Assembly (NCBI RefSeq): GCF_933775445.1
Contig: NC_065877.1
Location: 34,856,694-34,920,693 of the forward strand
Direction: 5' to 3'
Source of the DNA: Argentina anserina
Lineage: Eukaryota > Streptophyta > Magnoliopsida > Rosales > Rosaceae
DNA length: 64,000 nt
The notes beneath the pieces are model-generated. The model did not search any database, was not told the origin of the DNA, and saw only the letters and a list, made by a program, of their open reading frames with translations. Positions 47,223 through 61,276 of the stretch are shown here, one piece after another. Every line of letters starts with the position of its first letter. Positions within the stretch are counted from its first letter, which is position 1. The position numbers and the translations under genes are program-made.

Positions 47223-49580
47223 AATGTAAAAAATCAAGCTTTATCTTCTCTATTTTGAATTCCTTCATGGTATCACACACAATATTCTTTAAGTCTTAAC
47301 ATCACCACTCAAAATCCAATCACCAAAAGGGGAGTGAATTCGATGCTCTATCTATCGGTGTGTAGACACTAGCGTAATTTAATGCTCTGTTTGACATATG
47401 GCTTGTGACTCTTTACATCAAACTACTATTTTCTTACCATTTTCCATTTTTACCCTCTTTAATTCTCTCTCATCCGTTTTGGTTACCCACTTCTTGCGAG
47501 TACATTGATGTCTTTATCGTTTGCTCCAATCATGTCTTTGATAGACTGCAAGCATCTTGTTCCAAGTTAATCATGATTAATGACCCATCTACAATTGCTA
47601 TCACAAGGCATGGACTTTAACATGCAATCGTGGGATATCGATATCGAAACCCAGGCTAGGAAATAACAAGGTAGCGATTATTTTTAAAAAACCCATAAAA
47701 CTTCAAGGTTTACGTACGACATTCCCCACTGCTATCCAGATTCTTCAAATCAGGAAGGCTCTGGTGGTCGAAGGCAGGACGATCACTAGAGAGATTGTGG
47801 GGATAGTGTTCGAGATTTCGTTGGAGGAGGGTAATTTGGTGGCTGTTGTTTTGTGTTTTTAAGGGAAAATATTTTTTTGCTGCAATATATATATATATAT
47901 ATATATATTATTTTTATAAAAAAAAAAAAGAAAAAAAAATAATGCTACTCAAGACTAAATTGACTGAAAATTTCTTCGCTGATTTTGGTGAGATTGGCAG
48001 AGAGAGAGAGGGGCAAAAAAGCCGGATTATACAAATAATTAATTATTAACTTAATCTAATTGTTCATGGAGAAGTGTTAAAGACCACGTATCACAAATCT
48101 ATTAGGCGGTGTACATACATCGTTAGAATGGAAGGTGCATTGAATCCGTTTCCCACCAAAAGAGTAACAGATTCTTATATCAGTGATCCCACTAAATTTG
48201 AACTTAATGGGTAACAACGAATCGGTACCTAAGAATTTGATTCAAAGGGCGCTTCAATTCCATCACTTCTTCCAACCCCACTTACTCTTCACTAAAATTA
48301 ACGAGACATAACAAACAAGTACGAAATATCACGAATCAGAAGCTCAATTGGGTGCTGCTTAAGTATTTGAAATATTGATTGCAAAAGAGAACCAACCAAA
48401 AATATAATTTTGGGGCTTGAGGATGAACATTGAGGATGAGATCTATGACATTTAGATTTCGAATTCTGCAGGAACGTTGCTGATGATGGTGGTCTTGTTT
48501 TTCTTTGATATGTTATGAGGTCGTAATTAGCTGAAACCACGAAGGGTACCATTGGTATTCATTAATTCCAAAATAACTCCAAACACGCCGTCGTTCAATA
48601 TTGCCTAATGAGTGAATCCTGACTATTCATTTCTAATTAACGGCTCAGATCTCCTCATCTATTCTCCCACTCTCTGTGAATTTAGTTCTTCATTATTCTG
48701 GAAAAGAACTTCTTCTCTAGCCCTCTCTCAAATCCTAACCCCGCAGTCCCGCCTACTCTCACAACAATCTCAACCCTTTTTTTTTTCAGTCAACCAGACA
48801 ATCCTGTCTTTTCAGTTTGTTTTGTTTATTCTATTTTTGCTCAATTCTTAAAAGAAGATGCAGAACCCAAGCTTTGAGAACTGATCATAAATAAAACCAG
48901 ATGCGTTCAATTCAAATAGTAAAACAAAGAGGAACCAGAAATTAATATAACCTTGGGTATAATTTGATCTATTATGAAGGATGCCCTTGAAGTTCAACAA
49001 AGATACCATCCTTTTGCTCTAGGTATTGGGTAACCCTCAAATTGCATCATAACAAACAAATTAAAAAAAAAGATAGGAACTGAAAGTTTAGAAATTAAGA
49101 TTGAATTGGATCTGCTCCAATTTTCTCTGATCAAAATATAGGAGATAGGAGTGTGAATGTGTGATATTGAATGCCGAAAGAACAATTCACCATCATTATT
49201 GAATCTGAATATGCAAAGAGAGAGAAGAAGAATAAATGATGAAATATGAGCCGTTGATTAACAATGGACAGCCATGATTGACTTATTATGCAATATTAGG
49301 AGACATGTATTTGGAGAGGAACCGGGTCCGTTCTGATTCTACTCTGCTTCTTTTGTAGTCCCAAATTTAGGGCTTAGGGTTTAAGCTGTGTTAATCCCGG
49401 CCACCACTTTCCCTCAGTTCGCGCTTTTGCTCTCAAATCAGTCAATTTCTCACGTCTCAGGTCTGCCCCTACAATTTTGCTCTCTAATTTTTTTGCTTCC
49501 CAAGGGTTCTTCATTTCAATTTTATAAAGCTATTTGATTTGTGACCTTCATGAATTCATCTCTCAATTAACTGCCAAGAT
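47223..49580. other. Intergenic; upstream of the SUV3-like gene
   Basis: No gene recognised in 2.4 kb. There is an (AT)n tract at about 47885-47908 beside an A-rich run. A telobox-like TTAGGGTTTAA lies at about 49375-49385, roughly 200 bp before the start codon, which suits a housekeeping promoter. Confidence 0.45.
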
Positions 49581-52580
49581 ATGGCTAGAGGCTCTGTAAG
49601 TTCCCTGTTTCGAATTTATGGTTCTAAGAAAAGCATATCTAGGTTTAGGGTTTTGATCTTGAATCAATATGACCGCTCTGTATCTCCAAAGTTCACATCT
49701 TTTCATGCTTTAGCTCCCCAAAATCATTCATTTTCAACTAGCTTAGTGGACCCAGATGGGCTTAGATTCAATTCACAGAAGAACCCTAAATTTGTGGGGT
49801 GTGATGGTGTTCTTGTCAAGCCATATTCGACTGGTATGGAGGATGGGGATGAGGATGTGAGTGATAGTAGTACAGCAGTGGTTGATGAGTTTGATGTAGA
49901 TGCGGGGAAAGTTGTGGGGCTTAGGGTCCCTAGTGAGGATGAGGAGAGTTGTAGCTCGTCGGAATCGGAAGATAGTGAAGGTGAGGATGATGCTGTTGTT
50001 AGTGATTTGATGTTGGAAGAGTGGGGAAATGGTGATGAGAATGTGAGTCCATTGACAGCGGTGAGCTTTCAGCATGTTGCGTCGCGTGACCCTGTTGAGC
50101 TGTACAGGGAGCTTTGTGATAGTGAGAAAGGTGCAAAGCTGTCGCGGAGAGATTGGGAGGCTCTACAAGATATTTTCCGGCATTTTGCGAAATCAGGTTG
50201 GGCAACTGATCAGGCTCTTGCAATATATATCGGCAGGTCATTTTTTCCTAGTGCTGCGTATAAGTTTCGGAGCTTCTTCATCAATAACTGTGGTGCTGAT
50301 GTTGCCAAGTATTTGGTGTCCCTTGGTCAGTCTAATGATGCAGTTAAGTTTTTGTTTCCAGTGTTTGTTGAATATTGCTTAGAAGAGTTTCCTGATGAGA
50401 TCAATCGTTTTCGTGATATGATTGCATCCGCGGATCTCACGTTGCCCCATACTTGGTTTCCGTTTGCTCGGGCTATGAAGCGTAAGATAGTTTATCATTG
50501 TGGTCCAACCAATAGTGGGAAAACTTTCAATGCCCTGCAACGGTTTATGGAAGCAAAGAAAGGTATCTACTGCAGTCCTCTGAGATTATTGGCAATGGAA
50601 GTGTTTGACAAAGTAAATGCGCTTGGGGTGTATTGTAGCCTTCACACAGGGCAAGAAAAGAAATTTGTCCCATTCTCTAACCATGCTGCTTGTACAGTGG
50701 AAATGGTGTCAACTGAAGAAATGTATGATGTTGCTGTCATTGATGAAATCCAGATGATGGCAGATCCAGCTAGAGGTTTTGCATGGACGCGAGCATTACT
50801 TGGCTTAAAGGCTGATGAGATACATTTGTGTGGGGATCCAAGTGTTCTCACTGTTGTTCGAAATATCTGTTCAGAAACTGGTGATGAGTTGTATGAGCAG
50901 CATTATGAAAGGTTTAAGCCATTGGTGGTTGAAGCAAAAACGCTATTGGGAGATCTTAAAAATGTCAGGTCTGGAGACTGTGTGGTTGCCTTTTCAAGAA
51001 GAGAGGTATTTGAGGTCAAAATGGCAATTGAAAAGCACACCAACCACCGGTGTTGTGTTATTTATGGTGCCTTGCCGCCAGAAACTCGTAGACAGCAGGC
51101 AAATTTGTTTAATGATCAAGATAATGAATATGATGTTCTTGTTTCTACTGATGCGGTGGGAATGGGTCTGAATCTTAATATTAGGAGGGTTGTATTCTAT
51201 AGTCTGCAAAAATACAATGGTGACAAATTTCTCCCAGTTCCAGCATCTCAGGTGAAGCAGATTGCTGGAAGAGCTGGTCGGAGAGGAAGTATTTATCCTG
51301 ATGGACTTGTTACCACATTGAATTCAGATGATCTGGATTACTTGATCGAGTGTTTAAAGCAGCCTTTTGACGAAGTAAAGAAAGTGGGTTTGTTTCCTTT
51401 CTATGAGCAGTTTGAGCTTTTTTCAGCGCAATTTCCTGACATAACGTTCTCCCAGTTACTGGAAAAATTTTCTGAAAATTGCCGCTTGGATGGATCATAC
51501 TTCTTGTGCCAACATCATCATATAAGGAAGGTTGCAAATATGTTACAAAAGATTCAGGCATTATCTCTGGAGGATCGTTTTAACTTCTGTTTTGCCCCAG
51601 TAAATATCAGGGACCCAAAAGCTATGTTCCATCTGTTAAAGTTTGCTTCATTATATAGCCAGAATCTCCCTGTCACTATTCCTATGGGCATACCAACAGC
51701 ATCTGCTCGTAGCGATAAGGAACTCTTGGATCTTGAGAGTAAGCATCAAGTGTTGTCTATGTATCTGTGGTTGTCAAACCACTTTAAGGAAGATACTTTT
51801 CCATATGTGAAGAAGGCTGAAGTAATGGCAACAAATATTGCTGAACTGCTGGGTGACTCTCTAGCCAAGGCCAACTGGAAACCAGAATCAAGGCAAGCGT
51901 CGAAACCTCGACAGAAGGAAGATAGTTATGAGAGGCCATTGTCACACATTAAACAGTATCAGAAGTAAGTTGTTGTATAATTATACCTATGACGTCATCC
52001 TGTACTGATGTATTTTGGTTGTTAGTCAAACATAAACTATGGCATCTCTAGTTAGCTCTTAATTCTACATTTGGTTTATATTTTGTCAGAAGATGCATGT
52101 TCTGATTGTTGTCTCCTACCATTTGGGTCGATATTATTGATTTCCAACATTAGTGATATTGTGTTAGTAGTTTATTTTCAAATTTGCTCATTCTGTTATT
52201 CAGTTCAAAGGATAGCTCCGATGATTTTGGTTGTAAAAGGGGTTCTGAAAGGTAGTTTTTGAGGCTTTTGAGGTATCGTTTATAAGACAGTGGCAGAAAG
52301 TAGCCATTATTCACGGTAACATGTTTAATCACTTCCATAAAAAAACTCCCGCATCAATAATACTATAATAGAACCCAAAGATGGATAGATGGATGTAATT
52401 AACAATAGTATGCTAACTTGAAGATTAGGTGTAGTATTTTAGACTATTTGTGTATGGATTGCATCTTTTATACGTTTATTTAGATCTCCTAACCATGTTA
52501 TGTTCCCCTTTCTATGACTTTGCAGGAACAGGCACAACCAGTCTGTAAATTCTGAGCACCCAAAGGAAGTTGCTGCATAG
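49581..52580 (+). CDS. SUV3-like mitochondrial ATP-dependent RNA helicase
   Basis: DExH-box RNA helicase of the SUV3 family, which in other organisms unwinds RNA for mitochondrial RNA decay. Two exons, 49581-51964 and 52526-52580, give 812 residues. The N-terminus ([18 protein letters not shown]) is basic, Ser-rich and acid-free, fitting a mitochondrial presequence, followed by an acidic, Ser-rich region (about 110-150). Helicase motifs: I, GPTNSGKT (about 308-315); II, DEIQ (about 388-391); [13 protein letters not shown] (from about 560). The C-terminal SUV3 domain follows. The second exon adds only [18 protein letters not shown]. It is longer than Arabidopsis SUV3 (about 570 residues as I recall) and closer to the longer paralogue At5g39840, which also neighbours DEG8 in Arabidopsis. 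It converges with THADA. Confidence 0.94.
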
Positions 52581-52582
52581 CG

Positions 52583-52795
52583 CTCTTGCTGGTAATTTTC
52601 CTATCAGAATTAATAGGAAGGACCGAAGGAGACTAGAATATATGTACAATGCATATGGAAAACAATTAAGGCTTTGTAACAAAGCAGAGGACACACTCTT
52701 GCTGGAAATTTTGCTGTCAGAATAAATAGGAAGGAGACTAGATATATGTACAACACATTTGGAAAACAATTAAGGCTTTGTAACAAAACAGAGGA
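52583..52795. repeat. 113-bp tandem duplication after the SUV3-like stop codon
   Basis: Two imperfect copies starting CTCTTGCTGG at 52583 and 52696, each ending in ACAATTAAGGCTTTGTAAC. The array starts three bases beyond the stop codon and so fills the first part of the 3' untranslated region. Confidence 0.85.
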
Positions 52796-53478
52796 GGCAA
52801 TTGCTTCCTTTTGGAAACACATAACGGGGAGATTTGCTTCCTTCAGTTGTGAAAAAAATTGAGCTTTCAGTTTTAAAGTTTTGACTTTGTACATGTATAG
52901 ATGCATGTGTCTGTCGTCGCAATAATGTAAAACTGGTAGGAGTACTAGAGTAGATGAATATGAAGGTCCTGTACTTTAATGGATCTGTCTCTTCAATGAA
53001 ACTGCAGGTCTAATACCATTTGGTCGACCAATCAAATCAGCAAAGCTTACAGCTTATTAGAAATTAGTAACATGCAAGTGGAAAACTGAAATTGTTGAGA
53101 CCTTTTCAGTACACAGATTCTTCCGATCACATTCAGATAAATTTCTCCGGCGACAAAGGGTACTTCAGATGTTAGTGCCGCCAGGACCAATTGCATCATA
53201 TAACTAATAATACAGTAATATGCATTCGAAAGAATTTGACATGCTAATACATCAATGCTGAAAGTGAATCGACCATTTCTACAAGTTGTTCCAAGTAATT
53301 GTTGTATACTCCAGCTTAACAGCACCAGTAAATTCACCAGATGCTGAAAGTGAATCGACCATTTCTAAAAGTGATGGATGTTCTCTTCTTTCAGGTTCTC
53401 CAATATCACCAATAATATCAAAATTTTATATGCCTAAAGAATAAGAATCACAGCTATTACAGTTACAACAAATCGATC
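52796..53478. other. Convergent 3' region between SUV3-like and THADA
   Basis: Shared 3' flank of two convergent genes. A 26-bp direct repeat containing GAAAGTGAATCGACCATTTC occurs at 53255-53280 and 53341-53366, 86 bp apart. No gene. Confidence 0.6.
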
Positions 53479-56400
53479 TTAACTAAGAAGAAAATGAGGA
53501 TTGAAGCACTTCCATATTGTATCCTCTCCTCTCAGTTTAGAGATCAAGTCATCATTGGTTGGACCAAGAGCATCTTCATGAGATTTGAGTACTGAAAAAT
53601 ACAGGTTTGAGATCAGAGGGTTCTTCAGAAATGGACTGATAGTTCTCCCCAGTTCAACAACATCAGACAGTAGATGTGTACTATCTTCTTTATGCCAATT
53701 CAACATGCAGTTCGAGATGGCATGGAATGCAAGCAGATTGGAATACAGGGGAAGGAATGAATCCTTATGGTTACCCACTCCACCAACCCAATCAGCTCCG
53801 CCTAATTTGTCCATGCGATCCTTGGCAAACGACATCAATTGGCAGGAAAACCTCAGTCTCCAATCACATAAATAATGCTTAAACTGCTCCTTGTCTGGAA
53901 TGTCAGCACAAGATCTTGCAATTGAGAGCTTCTCTAATTGAGAACAGCAAAGCTGGCAGATCAACAGTTTTTCCTCATGATGATTATCAATTTCCTTATC
54001 AAATACCTGTCTCACAAGATCACCTTTGGACACCTCGTGGCTCGCTGCGTTCAGTACACACTGTAAAAGAAACTCCAAATATCCAATCCAGTGACCAAAG
54101 ATGAAAGTTAGATGCTCAAAACTTGATTCTATCACTTTCTCCACTTGAGTTGGAACTTCTCCAGTAAGAGAGCTACTTCCAGATTTCTGGCAAGAAAAAC
54201 ACCTTTGGATACCCATGGCCAGCCTTTGCCTAATCTCGTCATCTTCATCCTCCAGCAGTTTGATACATGTGAACCATGTATCTAGTACTTGATGAGCATA
54301 TGTATTAACAGCTTCTTTTCCTTCAAAATGAGACCATGAAAAAAGGATTCGGCTGTTCGATACAATAGAACCAATCAGCGCAGCTTGCTCTAGCAAACCA
54401 GATGCTATGACAGACTCTGCAGCTGCCTTCCGCAAATTTACCGGCTGAGATGGATCACTGTGTTCCTGAATTAATTCGGTGAAAAAGGAAATTCTACGGT
54501 GAAGTGCGGCCAGTTTTCCCAATTGATCAGACTCATTGTTGTCAGTTGCATCAGAAAGAATAGACGTTGTAAATGTACCTCCAAACCTCTTTATGCAGAT
54601 ACCGATGCAGCATATGAGTGTTTCTCGAGTCTTTGCATGTCTTGTGAGATTGTACAAGGAAATCAACTTATCCCAAAGCAGAAACACAGAATCACATTCC
54701 ATACTGCCAATATAAACTGATTCAGTGCCTTTTTCATCCCGATGCTTCTGGAACTGTAACGCATTCCAACTGAATATAATTCTGAGAATGTAATATGAGC
54801 ATCTATAATAATTCTCCACATCTAAGAGATCAACCAATGAGGTTTGTAGATTAGTTCTGATCCAGTGTAGGATGATCCTAACCTCACTGCTGCAATTATG
54901 GGGCTCTTTACCAGATTCTGTTGATTTTAGGAATTTCAGTAGCCACTTCAATGTTGCAAGTCGAACTTCATAATCCGAATCTGACAGAGAGCGGACCAGC
55001 CTTTCCGGCAGTCCTATAAAAGCATTTTCTGATTCAGGTATATCCTGATTACTTGAATCAATCTGAGAATACCTCTGAGGCATAGGAAAAGCCTCGATGG
55101 CCATTTCCTCAGTTGCTTGAAAGATGCAACTGAAATAGGATGCTGCTGCTTGTTGGCGGAGTTGAGCTATTGTCGAATCATAATAAGAAAACTGATGAGA
55201 AGCTTCTACATCTAGGCATTCTGTAGATAACTGTAACAGTAGGTTGCGTACAACATAAATATGTTTGCTGGTATGGCTTGTCCTTGCAATACTTAGAATG
55301 TGGTCCAGCAGCTTTAAGAAAGAGGCATTGAGGATGGGGCAAGGGCACCATCTGGGCTTTGCGATCCATGTATGAGTTAGAAGAGCTTCAAATAAGTCAC
55401 CTACAATCTGATCTTTCTTTAAAACATCGGCCAGATTTCTACAGTTGGTATCCAGGAGAGAACTTAACTGCAACAGAATTCCATGAATCCAGTTGCTTCT
55501 TCTGGTTTTGTGAAGTAATAAGGAGGACTCAGGAGTCATCAGTGCTTGGTTGTCTATGCTAGGCAACTCTGATACTATATTGAGAATTACAGTTGGCAAT
55601 TTCTCATTAGATACAAGGCCTGTCAAAGCTCTAGATGCAAGAACACGGACTCTGAGATTGCTTTGGGTTGAGCACCTCCTAATGAATGGCATGAGCAAAG
55701 AAGGATCCAGGTCATCTCCAGTCTCACTTGCAATAGTTGAGGGCTTAAGCCTGGATAACAGAATTAACACAGGACACAAGCTTGGGTGCACAGCATCTTC
55801 CAGATTACACCGAGACCGTCCAGAAGGCCCATCCCCAAGTAACTCAGTTGCAGCTTTCAGTTCCTTGAATAGAAATGGATGCAATGAGGGATACCTTCAT
55901 GAGAAAAGACATTCTGATTTAGTGTATATTCATAGAAATGTTATTTAAGTTTGGTGCACTTAGCATGTAATTAGAATACCTTGAAAATTCCTTTGCAAGC
56001 TTCAAACTAGCCTTTGAAATCAAAAGGCAAAGTGTAACATAGAAGAAAGATTCAGGCCTATCTAAAAATGATTTCAATTATGCTGTGGACAGTGGAAACT
56101 CATACAAACTCCTTGCACTAACCGTCATATCAAAAATCACCAAAGGGATGAAAGTGTGTCAATGAAATCTAGACAAAGCTTAGTGGTACTTTAATGACAC
56201 TTCCTCAATTTACCAGAAAGAAATGCATTACAGCAATAATAAACAAATCAGGAGGTGCATCAACAAATCAGGCTCATTTTTCACTGTCACGTTGGCAGAG
56301 GTTCAAAGATCCTCAGTAGCTATATCCTAGAGTTTCCTATCTCCTAAAAATTTAGGGTTCAGCAGGAGGCCAAGCCTGGGTCAACAGAGAGAGTTTAGGG

Positions 56401-59400
56401 GATTTCTGGGGTGATAACAACAAAAGATGACTAAAGTATTCCTCCCAAAAAAAAAATTAAAAATAATGGAAAGGGACCTTGTGATGTCAAATTAAACTTC
56501 CAGCTCAATTATGACAAATTTTATACTTTCCTGGATAATTATACTTCTAATATAATAAGATTCAAGAATGTGAACAGCATTAACCAACTGAGGGGAGGGG
56601 AATTATAGAATGCATACCTATGAAAAAATTCGACCCCAGTTAGTGCACGCCTTTGCGACTCCCGTTTCTGGACATTAAGGAATCCAATCATGCGACGAAC
56701 TAAAGCAGTGTATGCCTGACAAGCACTGTTCCGAACCTCCCAGTAGGGAGAAGAGAAGGAACGAATCGAAATAATCATAGCCTCAGCAGAAAACCCTGAT
56801 GTATCAGTAGCCAGGTTGGTGTCATTGAAAGCAGCTCTAAGGACATTGAATGCATGAACGGTAGGAATGACACCCTCATCCCGTATTTTTGACACACTTA
56901 TATTTCTCTCTGATAGCAGTGCAGAATCAAAATTATTGTCGGACTTTGCTGAAGTAAATTTATGCATGTCACTGTTGCTCTCAAATTGGTCCAGGAAGGA
57001 CTCTTTAGCAACATCTATTAGCCACCGCAAGGCCCGGGGGAGAAGTTTCTTAGGTGCACCTTCAGGCTCTGAGAGGAATAAAGCTGTAAATGCTGCAGGA
57101 ATACCTGCACTCCTCCTTAACAAGTCATCCACTACTTGACCTTTGGCCACAGTTCTTTCCATAAGTTGCTCCATCCAGGATTCTGTTAACTTACAAAGCC
57201 TGGAATAAAAAATATTAGAAGATGGGTTCATCAGGCACTTGCATCAGGCAGTAAGGAATTTGCATCTGTAAAATTCTTATTAGACAAAATGAAGTAAAAA
57301 TCTCCTGGCTATAAGGATTGGACAAGTAATCTTCTGAATGGTGAGGACTTGATATATGAATACTTCTACCATAAAATTGTGTTGAAGACATCATCTAGAA
57401 AATGGAATTCAATATTAGAATGTACATAGTTGAAGAAGCACAAATGAAACAGAAACATACCTAGGATCGTTTGAGCAAAGTAAACGGTTGCAAAGAGCTG
57501 TAAATCCAGCCCTTGTTTTATCAATCGCACCATTATGCTTCATTTTAAGGAGGACTTCTAAAAAGTGATTCCCAATTGTTTCAAGTTGTTTCAAATCAAG
57601 CATTGCATCCGAGACCATCATAAATGAAACTCCAGAAGCACAAGAGGTGTCTTCTACACGTAACGGTTCTGAGGAAGGGTTACTTGGTAAAGGAACCTTC
57701 CTAACAATAGTTCCCAAAAGAAGACTCACCTGAAATTTTTGCATAATTAACTTTTAGTGTAATGAAGTAAAGGTATTGCCATACTGAATGCTACAATATA
57801 CTATCCTATGGAACAGTCATTTAATAGTAAAAGAGTTTTATGCACTTTCTATTGGTTTACAACTCTATGGATATTGGTCAACTAAAGATCCCATAAAGAG
57901 TTGTATGCACTCTCTATAGCTTATCCCATAAAGATATCTTAGGTACATGTATTAATGCAAAGAAAAGAGTACAAAAGAAATTTGCAAATACCTCTTTCAT
58001 CGCAAGCCAGCAACCAACCATTACAGTTTGTTCTGATCGCCTATTATCCTGCAAAAGTGTGGAGTTATTGTTGTTATGCTCCAACTGACATGATTTCGCT
58101 TCCACCACTTCTGGAACCTCAGACAAGAAAGCTCCATCATCAACCATATCATCCATGTCTTCAGGCAGATGCAAAGCATCTGCAGAAACCACCCAAAGTG
58201 CCAGAGAAGTTATTCGCATCACAAGCTCCAAGAGTTTCTCTAATAGATGCCTCATCTCTGAAATATTAGACAGTACTCCATCAGAGCTGAAGTCTAACTC
58301 CTCAAAAGTATATCGTAGTGTGAGTAGAACTCCATGTACAAAGCTGCTTTTGCATGCTTCTGAAAGATCCCTTTCCCCTACCTCTATGGAAACATCCAAC
58401 CAATCAATCAGCGATCTAATATACTCAATCACAGGTTGCCGAGAATTATAATCCTGACCATCTCTGTTTTCCAATCCAGAATTTGATCGAACGCAAGCTA
58501 CACTAACTGAAGCTTGAACAGTCCATCCTAGCTGTAAGACATACTTACTTAAAATTAGCCTTAACACCAGAGCTCCAGCATCACTTTCTCTCACACGTGG
58601 ACTGCAAACTAATCTCTTAGCCCAAGATACCACAATCTGGACCATATATTCATCTGAAATTCCAGGAAGTGGATTTGGAAAGTGTAACAGTATCCGAAAG
58701 AAACTCTCTCTTAGCCTGTCCCAACTATCAATTATTGATCCAACTAACAACAACGTTGAAGCAGGTGATGTGGTTCCTTTATTATAAGGATGGAGACAGC
58801 CTTCTAAAAATACAGAGCCATTTTTTTCTTCAGTACCAGGAACAATGGACCAAACATTAAGCATTATCAGAATGAGCTGTGTGGCCATCATTTTTCTCTG
58901 ATAAGGGGCCGATGGATAGCATGAGAAAAATAGAAATGAGCTTAACCATCTCATGAAATGGAAAAGATCACTTGCTCTGTTAGCTTCAGTGCTCTCATTT
59001 CCATTTGAAAGATGTTTTCCATTGTTGTTATCTAAAATGGGTTGCCAGCTTCCCTGTTTGAATTGTCTCTCCAAGGCTGTTCTGACCCGAGAAAAGAACT
59101 TTCTAAACAAGCTACTCCATTTCATTTGAAAACCTGTAGAGCAACACCTCATGTTCAGTGGGACTGCTTCCTTTAATAACATGAGTTCTAACTGGGAAGG
59201 CAAACTAGCCGTCTTGGGATTCAAGAAAAGAGTATCTGCAGCATCCACACGTAATGACTCATCAACATGGGTCAACGCAAGCACTAGCCACTCGACAACT
59301 ACTTCAACTTTTATCCCCTTGACACAAACAAGAGCATATTGATCAGAATCTTTGCACCAATCAATGTCTCCTTCAATCAAAGCAAGCAAACGAGAAACCT

Positions 59401-61276
59401 TCAGCAATGAAACCAAAATTGCCACCTTTTGTTCAACCCTCAATACCATGTTTTCACTAAACAGGTCAGGATATAACAGTTGATCTTCGCCCCTACTTGG
59501 ACCAACTGAAATGAACGCCAACATGGAAAATAAGCTGTCCTCATCCACTTCAAGTAAAATAGGAAGCGCATAAGTGTTCAGATTGGAGCGGAGCTTTGAA
59601 ACCCCAGAAGAAAGTCCATACAATAATGGGGGCAAGCAATGCCCTCTATAAACTGTGTAACCACCTTCAATACCATTGCTGCTCCAACACTCGTCACGCA
59701 AGTGCTCAAGGAAACACTTCAAAAATGACGTGACAGCACAACAGACATCATCATCAGCATAGGCATGCACAATCTCATTCATCAGGCCAGGACTCATATC
59801 CAACATAGCTTTTGCGCCCAATCGCTTGGTCAGTGAAGATAAAGGAACATATCTCCCTTTGCAGCGAGGACCCAGACGAAGAAGATCAGAGGCAACATTC
59901 TGCAAGAACGACCTAATTCTCTCACTACCTTCTGACCAACAAAGGGTGGAACGAATGTCCAAGAAGAGATCAAAAGTAAGATGAGCCTGCTTAACCGTTT
60001 GACTCAAAGGATCCTCCAGATTATTCCATGCAATTTTCAATATCCGGGCCCCCATTTCCACCGGGATTGGATCATAGTCCTCCGATGGGACTGTAAGATT
60101 AGCTAACATTGACGATTTTATTTGCTGCAAGCAAATCTGCAACACAGTTAACGCATGGAAGTTAAAATGGCTATCCGGGGGGTTCTCGCAGTAGTTACAC
60201 AGTTCAGGCAAAATTCCATCATACAATATAGACATAACACGACCACCCTCATTTCCATCACTCACATTGCCATTGCAACTACCCCTGGACATATCAAACC
60301 GAGTATTGAGCACTGTTCTCGACACGGCAGTAAGTATCCCTCTTATCAAGCAAAGTCTACTCATATCACACAAACATCCTATCTCATTGTACACATCTCC
60401 ATCATACGGAACTTTAGCAATAGCATTCTTTAACTCACTATCACAATTAGCATCCGAATTTCGACAAACAATACCTTCAATTATAAACCAGCCAAGCTCC
60501 TCAGGACCTAAACACACTTGCAGAGCTGCACAGAAGCTCACACCAGCCGCCACGTAGCAGTCCCTCGAAAACGCCACCGACTTCAAAATGCTCATAATCA
60601 CAGCCATACTCATCTCCAAAACACCGCCGCCGCCGCAGCTGAACTTATCAGCAAAGCGCTGAAACAGGTAGTACAAGCAGGACAGAGCCTCCTGGCACTG
60701 CTCCATCACAATCGGCGACGGCCTCGCGGCGGCTTTGGTCTCGGAAAGAAGAGCATTCAAGCTCGAAACAGCGTCCAAGGCGATCACCACCGCGCACTGC
60801 TCCACCACCTCCACCAGAAACCCCAGCTTCGGCATCCCCATCACCGACAGCGCCGCCCTCGAGACGCAGAACCGCCTCCCCTTCCCGCCGCCGTAGTCCT
60901 CGCAGAGGCGCCGGAAGCATTCTCCGATCAGCGACTGGAAGCTCCGGGCCTTGGCGAGCGCCGCGACTAGGGTCTTGTGGAGAGGGAGGGAGTTCTCGAG
61001 GAAGAGAAGCTCGAGGTAGAACGGCGCGGCTTCGGAGACTAGGGATTCGTCGGCGGCGGAGAGTAAGTCGGCGAAGGAGGAGGAGAGGGTTTTGGTGTGG
61101 TGGAGCTGGGCGTAGGTGGAGTTGAGGGAGACGAGGGAGGTCAATTGGGAGAAGAATTTGGAGGCGGAGATTTGCGGAGGGAGTGACGTCAGCGAGTCGG
61201 TGAAGGAGGCGGGAAAGACGACGGTGTTGTAGGTGTACTTGTGGCGGTGCTGGATGGCGCGCCATTTGGAGGACAT
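53479..61276 (-). CDS. THADA: THADA/Trm732 homologue (DUF2428 protein)
   Basis: Large alpha-helical HEAT/ARM-like protein. In yeast, Trm732 partners the Trm7 methyltransferase for 2'-O-methylation of tRNA position 32; the plant protein is presumed equivalent. Exons in transcript order: 61276-57992, 57729-57461, 57199-56618, 55894-53479, all with canonical borders and consistent frame, giving 2,183 residues, as expected for plant THADA. The start is MSSKWRAIQHRHKYTYNTVV. Conserved-looking stretches include FFSCYPSAPYQRKMMATQLI, GTTSPASTLLLVGSIIDSWD, QTVMVGCWLAMKEV, then in exon 3 RRSAGIPAAFTALFLSEPEG and PYWEVRNSACQAYTALVRRM. The middle (DUF2428) part spans exons 1 to 3. The first exon holds half the protein without an intron, and its 5' end is GC-rich. 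No frame defect is seen. Confidence 0.93.

Noticed and set aside
49773..50075. 100-codon minus-strand frame opposite the SUV3-like exon
   Set aside because: Antisense shadow of the acidic, Ser-rich region; no start context or homology.
60648..61265. 205-codon Arg/Leu/His-rich frame, minus strand, overlapping the THADA 5' end
   Set aside because: Shadow of the GC-rich first exon of THADA in another frame; the THADA frame is the conserved one.
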